A stretch of DNA of 64,000 bases from Macrolepiota albuminosa (Eukaryota; Basidiomycota; Agaricomycetes; Agaricales; Agaricaceae). The notes below the pieces were generated by a model. The model was not told the origin of the DNA, made no database searches, and saw nothing but the letters and a program-made list of their open reading frames with translations. The stretch is from assembly GCA_027475525.1 (NCBI GenBank), contig JAMWFC010000088.1, positions 899,534 through 963,533 on the forward strand, read 5' to 3'. The position numbers and the translations under genes were made by a program. Position 1 is the stretch's first letter. Every line of letters begins with the position of its first letter. Below are positions 58,446-64,000 of the stretch, piece by piece.

Positions 58446-58754
58446 ACGTAATAAATAAAATGGAAATGAAATTAAATTCCCAACCACTTTGGTTGTGATC
58501 ATCACGTCATCAACAATCATCGGTGCACCTGCTTATATAATCTTAACGTAATAAATAAAATGGAAATGAAATTAAATTCCCAATTAAATAACTTTGGTTG
58601 TGATCATCACGTCATCAACAATCATCGGTGCACCTGCTTATATAATCTTAACGTAATAAATAAAATGGAAATGAAATTAAATTCCCAATTAAATAACTTT
58701 GGTTGTGATCATCACGTCATCAACAATCATCGGTGCACCTGCTTATATAATCTT
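58446..58754 (+). repeat. ~105-bp tandem repeat, three copies, each with the promoter-like module
   Basis: Units contain AAATGGAAATGAAATTAAAT and the GTGCACCTGCTTATATAATC module, at spacings of 100 and 105 bp. The last copy ends just upstream of the next gene, so three TATA-like boxes are stacked in its promoter region. Confidence 0.9.
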
Positions 58755-59002
58755 GACTTCCATGGGTGCCGGTGAAGCCTGTTTGCTATCGCAAAATCGC
58801 CCGTTTGGCTGTGGCATGGGGCAAGGACCCTTCCAGAAGAGTGGTTTTCTTCGGGTCGGGAGCTCTGAGTGGACAAGCCAGGCCCAATATGGATGATGCC
58901 ATCATCTTCGGCTGCTTTGTTTTCGTGAAAGGACTCTTATCAATTCTTTGTCTTTGCACAATCTGTTTCTCACTCTTTGCCGTGTTCCACCCAGAAGTCC
59001 CA

Positions 59003-60177
59003 ATGAATTCTGGAACTGAAAATGACAGCGACAACCATGACGGCACGGAGCATGCAATCAGGAGCCTTCAAGAACAAGTCTCGAGAATCCAAAATGCTGT
59101 TGACCAACTTACAAACAACTCCACCCCGACCGGGAGAAAAAAACTTGTTCGAAAGACATACCCGTTCAAAGTTCCTCAAAAACGGGTTGTTCGCTCTGAC
59201 GACCGCAACACCGCCATGCGGATTACAAGATCCGAAATGTGCAGCATCCTTGGTATCGGCAAGGATCGTGATTTCGCCAATATTGTCCATGCCTACCCAC
59301 GTATCCTGGCGAATTTTGATGAGGTAGAGCGTTTCTGCAGCGACGACACTGCTCCGGGACCGAGTCTTCAAGACCCTCGAATTTACCTAGATAGCCCTGA
59401 ATGCATTTGGAATGTACACCTCGCGGGGGTCTTTGCCCGATATGTGACCGAGAAACATCACAACAGGAATCTCAGCGAGGAGGTTGTCGCACGTCACTTC
59501 CTCGACCGAATTGAATGTCTTCGAAAAGTTTACAATAAGTGTCAACCCCGGGAGGATGAGAATGTGGAGGACGCTCAAAGGCGTGTTGAACAAGATTTAG
59601 CTCGGGATAGCCAGCAGAAGCGCAGGAGACGCAGGCAGAGTCAAGTAATTATAATCTTCCTATATGGGTGGGTTGACACTGATATCCCCTGAAGTTGTAT
59701 CAGGCTCGACTTGCCGTCTGTGAAGAAAATGTTGCAGAGGAAGGTTGGAGTCTTATGTTACAGATGGTGTCGCGCCTTGAAATCAACGGTCAGAGTTCTG
59801 ATGAGTCCGATGGTGGAAACCAATTTAGGGTTAAAAAACAAAATTGGCGGAGCCCTCAAGTTTCGTCTCTTCTATACCATATTGATGAACACAGACCCAC
59901 CACCAATCATCTCGGGAACCGACGTCCAGGTGCCCCGCCCCGATATCGCCACTACAGCGAGGAAATCACATCACGACAGCCGGAAGACATCCCTGCTCGT
60001 CTTCCTGCCAACATGTACAACACAACGTGGTACGATTCTCTCGTTGAGCATTACCAAACCAGGCTTGATGCTCAATCTGCCATCGTTCTGCCTGTAATCG
60101 ACTACGTTTGTAAGCTATTCTATCTCATGTTTTGTCTTGGCACAAGCCATTCACAACAACCTGAATTAGTAGATTGA
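59003..60177 (+). CDS. Uncharacterised Agaricomycete protein family with SSDES motif
   Basis: Start probably ATG 59003 (MNSGTENDSDNHDGTE); an upstream in-frame stretch with a hydrophobic run (LSILCLCTICFSLF) exists but may be untranslated. The first exon has a coiled coil (IRSLQEQVSRIQNAVDQL), RKTYPFKVPQKRVVR, TRSEMCSILGI, SPECIWNVHLAGVFARYV and a basic end (QQKRRRRRQSQ). An intron (59645-59703) joins to ARLAVCEENVAEEGW, then NGQSSDESDGG, KQNWRSPQVSSLL and ARLPANMYNTTWYDSLVEHY. The DESD-type motif between two conserved halves is typical of a family I know from many mushroom genomes as hypothetical proteins near transposons. Function unknown. An inverted partial copy of its 3' end lies at 56.67-56.88 kb. 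Confidence 0.6.
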
Positions 60178-60515
60178 TCATATCACCTTCGACTAAGCTA
60201 AGAAGCGGGGGTAGAAATTGAGCGGAGAGGGCAGCTTAGGAGATTTCGGTGCCTTGTGTTGAGTCAAATAGCAATAAAATTGTTCTCTTGGTCTATCCGT
60301 TTCTGTTAGTGTCCCTTGCTGTCTTTGAGATCTGTAGTCCCTGTCCTTAATTGCCCTACATACGGACGGTGCCAAAAAAAACATGAACTCTGAGCAAACA
60401 AATTTCAAGTTAGATCAAAAATTCTGGCCATGGGACTCGTGGTCGAATTCTATATTGTTTTCTAATGTACTTTCGATGCCTATAGATTTGAGTGTTCCTT
60501 TCTAAATAGTTCCCT

Positions 60516-61372
60516 CTACAATAATCCCCTCATGGCTGCGAGTGCACGAATTTCCTCCACTTCGTGGTCTTCAAAGCCAAATGTCTCGTACAAGTCAGTT
60601 GGACCAAGTTCGAAAGCTGGGAGGGCAAGGCGTGTGTTTATGCCTGCATAGTACGTTTTTTTGAGAGTGTCGTTAGCAATTACCCATGCTATGGGGACCC
60701 GCAGAATGCATTTTACATCGTTTTCCAGCTCTCCTTCAGCCCAGAAAGAGAACCACATTGGGTTAGGGGGGGAGTCACATGGTTCAGCTGGCTCCCGGAT
60801 AATGAGCCTTCGAATGTCCGTAAAGAGAACCACATTGGGTTAGGGGGGGAGTCACATGGTTCAGCTGGCTCCCGGATAATGAGCCTTCGAATGTCCGTCC
60901 CCCCTTGGTGTGGTATAGATAGACTTCATCGCCTCCTCCTAGGTACCGAATTTGTGAGATTTGGTCATCATCGTCCTTAAGCTTTAGGGCGACCCACTCG
61001 GGGACATTGTGATTTAGGCTTCCTGGCGAAAATGCCCTCTCTCCGTACACCTCAAGGACCGCGACAGTACTGGCAATGCTGATCGGGCTGCCCATTGTAG
61101 AGTATGGGCTGGAAGGTGGGGTTGAAGCTGCGTCTGGGGTGTGCTCGCTTAGAGCTGTGTTTAAGTCGAGTAGGCCCTTCTTGATTGTGGGGGGGGGCGA
61201 GGAGGGCGTGTGGGAGTGTGCTCGCTTAGAGCTGTGTTTAAGTCGAGTAGGCCCTTCTTGATTGTGGGGGGGGGCGAGGAGGGCGTGTGGGAGGAGCGGG
61301 TTTGGTCCTGCATGACTTTTTTGCAGATGTCTCGACACACGTTCACGCGCGTTCGGAAAACCTTCTGAAGGT
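60516..61372 (-). CDS. Uncharacterised protein interrupted by two 77-bp duplications
   Basis: Minus-strand coding sequence: FRTRVNVCRDICKKVMQDQT, SSHTPSSPPPTIKKGLLDLN, STAVAVLEVYGERAF-like (ISIASTVAVLEVYGERAFSP), SLNHNVPEWVALKLKDDDDQ, IRYLGGGDEVYLYHT, then PNPMWFSFWAEGELENDVKC, VPIAWVIANDTLKKTYYAGI and YETFGFEDHEVEEIRALAAM, ending at TAG 60516-60518. Two exact 77-bp duplications (60745-60898, 61139-61292) break the frame; with single copies the pieces are on compatible frames. The 5' end is not defined. No known domain recognised. Confidence 0.5.
60745..60898. repeat. 77-bp exact tandem duplication 10
   Basis: Copies 60745-60821 and 60822-60898 are identical. Confidence 0.9.
61139..61292. 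repeat. 77-bp exact tandem duplication 11
   Basis: Copies 61139-61215 and 61216-61292 are identical, including a nine-G run. Confidence 0.9.
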
Positions 61373-62061
61373 ACCATCATGATAATGTAAGCACCCCATT
61401 TAGAATGATAGTCTCTGTTATCAATGTTTACTCTTTACACGAGAAAGGAGAACTCGACCTACGGCTACGCTGAAATGTACTCAATTTCAGAAAGATAGCA
61501 GATCGAATCCCGAATTCATTGGGACTTCTGGGTGGAACACAGTAAAGAGGGTGTAATATGCATATCTTTTACCATAAATATACTACTTTGTTCTCGTACT
61601 CATAACCATGTCAATCTCGGAGCTGGTACCTTTCCCCTACCTATTTGCCAGTATTGTCATCTTGATTCATCTTTTTGTCTGCAGCCCCTCTGCCCATCCA
61701 TATGCATATCTGAACAAACCGGTCCCTATATTCCAACAGTCGCAGTAGATATGAAAGAGAACTGAAGGTGATCTGAACACCGCCGCACGTCAAGGCACAA
61801 TCACGTTCGCGTATCAAGGCACGCCGCGTGTCCATGACACCATTCAAACCGGCAGAAGCTGGGGGATGGTGACAGGAAGCTCATCGACTCTGGAGCATAT
61901 TAGCTGCTGAGGACCACGCGGTGCGCACAGATGAAAATATTGCAGTACGTCGGGGAACAGAAATACACGCTTTTGCCTTTCAAATGAGATAGAAAGAAAA
62001 GTCCTTTTGAGTCAAAGAAAACAATCGAAATAATCGGGCTTTAGAGAGAACAAACACGCTT

Positions 62062-62821
62062 ATGTTCTCGACTCCCGACCCTTTGTCCGCCGCATGGTCT
62101 CCAATCTTTGTCGATATGCTCAAAGAAAAAGGACTATATAACTCGTCAATGCGCTTTGCTTCTCCGCCGCATGGTCTCCAATCTTTGTCGATATGCTCAA
62201 AGAAAAAGGACTATATAACTCGTCAATGCGCTTTGCTTCTGCACAAGAACTCGCTCATCTCTTTCAACACGCTGATCGTCTCACATTATTCGCACTGTAT
62301 TTACAAGATGGTCCACAGTCTCGAACCCTTTACCGCAACAACCAGAGTGAGGCACACTTCATCATGATCGTCCCTTGCCACTTATACGTTCACAGGATTG
62401 GATAACGTCACTAAATGGCCGATTCTACGGAACGTCCTATGCGCAACCAGTCGTCAAGCGCGTCCTCTGTCAGACTAACTCGAACGGGAGGCGTCCCAAC
62501 CTTCAATATCTGCTGAAACATCATGAAATTCAGCCAACCATCCATCACGCCATTGTCACCATTGTCCGAGGGCACAAAAAGTTCCAATTCCACATCTTCT
62601 TTCGAAATCACGTCAACCTCATGCTCAATCACCACGTCCAACCATGGTCTTCCCGAATTTGGCGAGGAGATATATTCGTCCTCAGAAAAGGAGTCAAAAA
62701 GGAATTTGTCAGCATGAGGCGGAAGGATGCGATGTTTTCCAACTTCGCTGTCCGACGGTATGTGGATCCTCTCTCATCTGTGACGAGTGCCTTGATCGAT
62801 ACATACTATGCAGGTTTGTAA
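62062..62821 (+). CDS. Uncharacterised protein, right-arm copy
   Basis: Same gene as the left-arm copy, on the + strand: ATG 62062, a 77-bp duplication at 62086-62239, then MRFASAQELAHLFQHADRLT, an intron-like interval ending GTTCACAG near 62.40 kb, and the second exon identical at the protein level to the left arm, up to DTYYAG. Near the duplication junction one C present in the left arm is missing; the decayed relative at 41.9 kb has the left-arm length, so the base loss may be an assembly error. Confidence 0.45.
62086..62239. repeat. 77-bp exact tandem duplication 12
   Basis: Copies 62086-62162 and 62163-62239 are identical. The corresponding place in the left arm has a single copy, direct evidence that one copy is extra. 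Confidence 0.93.
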
Positions 62822-63033
62822 GCCGGGCGCATCAAGGCCGAATCTATATTCCAAGAAACCTAACATTCTATTATCCCTAGAATTATGAACCGATTAGCGC
62901 TTCGTCATATATAACGCGGGGTTGTTTAGTAGGTTTTTTTCACTAACTCTACCGCGGGGTATTGCCATAGATACATCCATATGTACAGCATAGCTATATA
63001 TCAATCTTAGTAAAAGTGGAAAATTCGTTGCAA

Positions 63034-63484
63034 ATACACAATGAAAGCTTGAGACCTATCTTCTTATGAGACGGGATCTTTGGTCCCACAGGAGATTGCA
63101 CCACTTCTTCGAGTTTCTAGGTCCTCGAGAACTATATTAGAAGTTTCATACGGAGGATCAGAGTTGTCAATTGTCCTGTCTCTTTTATCTACCTCCTATG
63201 TCCTATGGTTATGTTTCCAAACTTCATGAAGCACAAACAACGCAGATATGTTAAAGTACAACGTAGTTCAACTCGAAGGTCTTGACTAACAATCCATTAA
63301 CATCACTAGTACTGGCTCCACTTGCATCTACCAGTAGCATTACGAAAACCCTCTTGAATACCTCTCAATCGACTCTTACTCCGACCAATCTACCTATTCT
63401 TACAATGCGTCGTATTGAGTAGAAGCAATGATATCAATCATCCTCCCTCTGAATGTCGACCTCGACTTGAAAGCGGGCTATTTC
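63034..63484. other. ~450 bp without a recognisable feature
   Basis: Only short frames; no repeat of this stretch was noticed elsewhere in the window. Confidence 0.5.
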
Positions 63485-63890
63485 ACGGCCAGCCCGAGCA
63501 AAAAAAGCACGCTCTTGTTTCTGAAAGAGTCCACTCGCCGGACGGCACACTTCAGTCATTTGGGGTGGAGCTGGTGGAAACATGGCCATGAGGTCGTGGC
63601 CGGTCAAAGGGGAAGGTAATTTTCGATGGGGCACGTTAGGAGTAATGTTGAGAATGACATCTACAAGTGAGCTGAAGCTATTACGTTGTCAACTTGAAAA
63701 AAAAAACATACCTGGTATTGAATTTGGAGAAAGGGGGCGACTTGGAGGGTCATTGGCCATGGATGAAGCCTTGAGGCCTCGAGGCCTAGCGCTTATCGCT
63801 TATTGGGGAACCTGCCCTCCGTTATGGACATCCTGGATCCAAAATGTAAATGATTTATGTCAGCGTACATAAATTTGGTTGTGATCATCA
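63485..63890 (+). repeat. Dispersed repeat R1, second direct copy, truncated
   Basis: Aligns with 50733-51130 with ~90% or better identity by eye. The promoter-like module at its end is cut short: GGTTGTGATCATCAC is present, but the GTGCACCTGCTTATATAATC part is missing. Confidence 0.8.
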
Positions 63891-64000
63891 CACACGCCAT
63901 CAAAAACTATGCGAAGAGAGTTCTACTGCATAACGTCATGACGCAAGGCGACGGACAAATAGATTACTACCCTACATACCTGGAGTAGAGTATGATACAG

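Larger units (their letters stand above)
61644..63033. repeat. Right arm of the 1.31-kb inverted repeat
   Basis: Reverse complement of 55359-56672 plus a 77-bp duplication. The outer boundary is TTCGTTGCA at 63.02-63.03 kb; the inner boundary is TTTGCCAG at 61644. Confidence 0.92.

Noticed and set aside
58446..58754. CRISPR-like array
   Set aside because: Units are ~105-bp contiguous tandem copies without unique spacers, and the context is eukaryotic.
62411..62641. ORF opposite the inverted-repeat gene (also 55751-55981)
   Set aside because: Antisense shadow of the better-supported exon; identical in both arms only because the arms are.

Overview
The window looks like a transposon-rich, gene-poor stretch of a basidiomycete nuclear genome, most likely an Agaricomycete (mushroom-forming fungus). 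The evidence is many genes split by ~50-60 nt GT-AG introns, Ty3/gypsy chromoviral elements, a TNP2-type (CACTA-like) transposase, a STAND/NLR-like ATPase with helical repeats, and several protein families I associate with Agaricomycetes. I found no rRNA, tRNA or CRISPR array. Reading frames listed here were judged by ATG start, intron phase and homology motifs, because many long frames in the window are shadows.

Region 1 (1-19.7 kb) is a nest of LTR retrotransposons. Element B (window start to 18,954, + strand) is a degraded Ty3/gypsy element that landed in the LTR of a minus-strand element (LTR remnant 18,955-19,721). A solo LTR (2,003-2,247 plus 14,467-15,125) then inserted into B's pol. 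Element A (2,248-14,461; 12.2 kb, 236-bp LTRs differing at one base, 5-bp target duplication ACAGC) inserted into that solo LTR. A in turn carries another solo LTR (10,822-11,864). A and B share a gag-pro-pol-chromodomain layout and, unusually, a long third ORF between pol and the 3' LTR. In B this ORF is one frame of 981 codons with three stops; in A it is split by the solo LTR. Its C-terminal half is clearly conserved between A and B.

Region 2 (19.7-33.5 kb) holds a poorly recognisable zinc-knuckle-like gene, a ~3 kb gene-free stretch, an N-terminally truncated NLR-like pseudogene, a small multi-pass membrane protein, a 150-bp minisatellite, a listerin-like HEAT-repeat fragment fused to an RRM fragment and a 137-bp triplicated repeat, a decayed C2H2 finger, and a LINE endonuclease remnant.

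Region 3 (33.5-45.3 kb) is a minus-strand run: TNP2-type transposase, a coiled-coil protein with an internal 618-bp duplication, and an SPT5-like (NGN/KOW) gene.

Region 4 (45.3-64 kb) is a mosaic of segmental duplications in both orientations. It includes a second, truncated SPT5-like copy with its upstream region, an RGG/zinc-knuckle protein, a coiled-coil RING protein, a WD40 protein with a C-terminal membrane segment, and a near-identical 1.31-kb inverted repeat flanking ~5 kb with three uncharacterised genes. A promoter-like module with a TATA box recurs at least six times.

One pattern runs through the whole window: twelve exact tandem duplications, every one with a period of exactly 77 bp, spread over unrelated sequence and often breaking reading frames. 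This is best explained as unmerged contig overlaps from a k=77 de Bruijn assembly, not biology. Removing one copy restores several frames, so affected genes should be read with that in mind.
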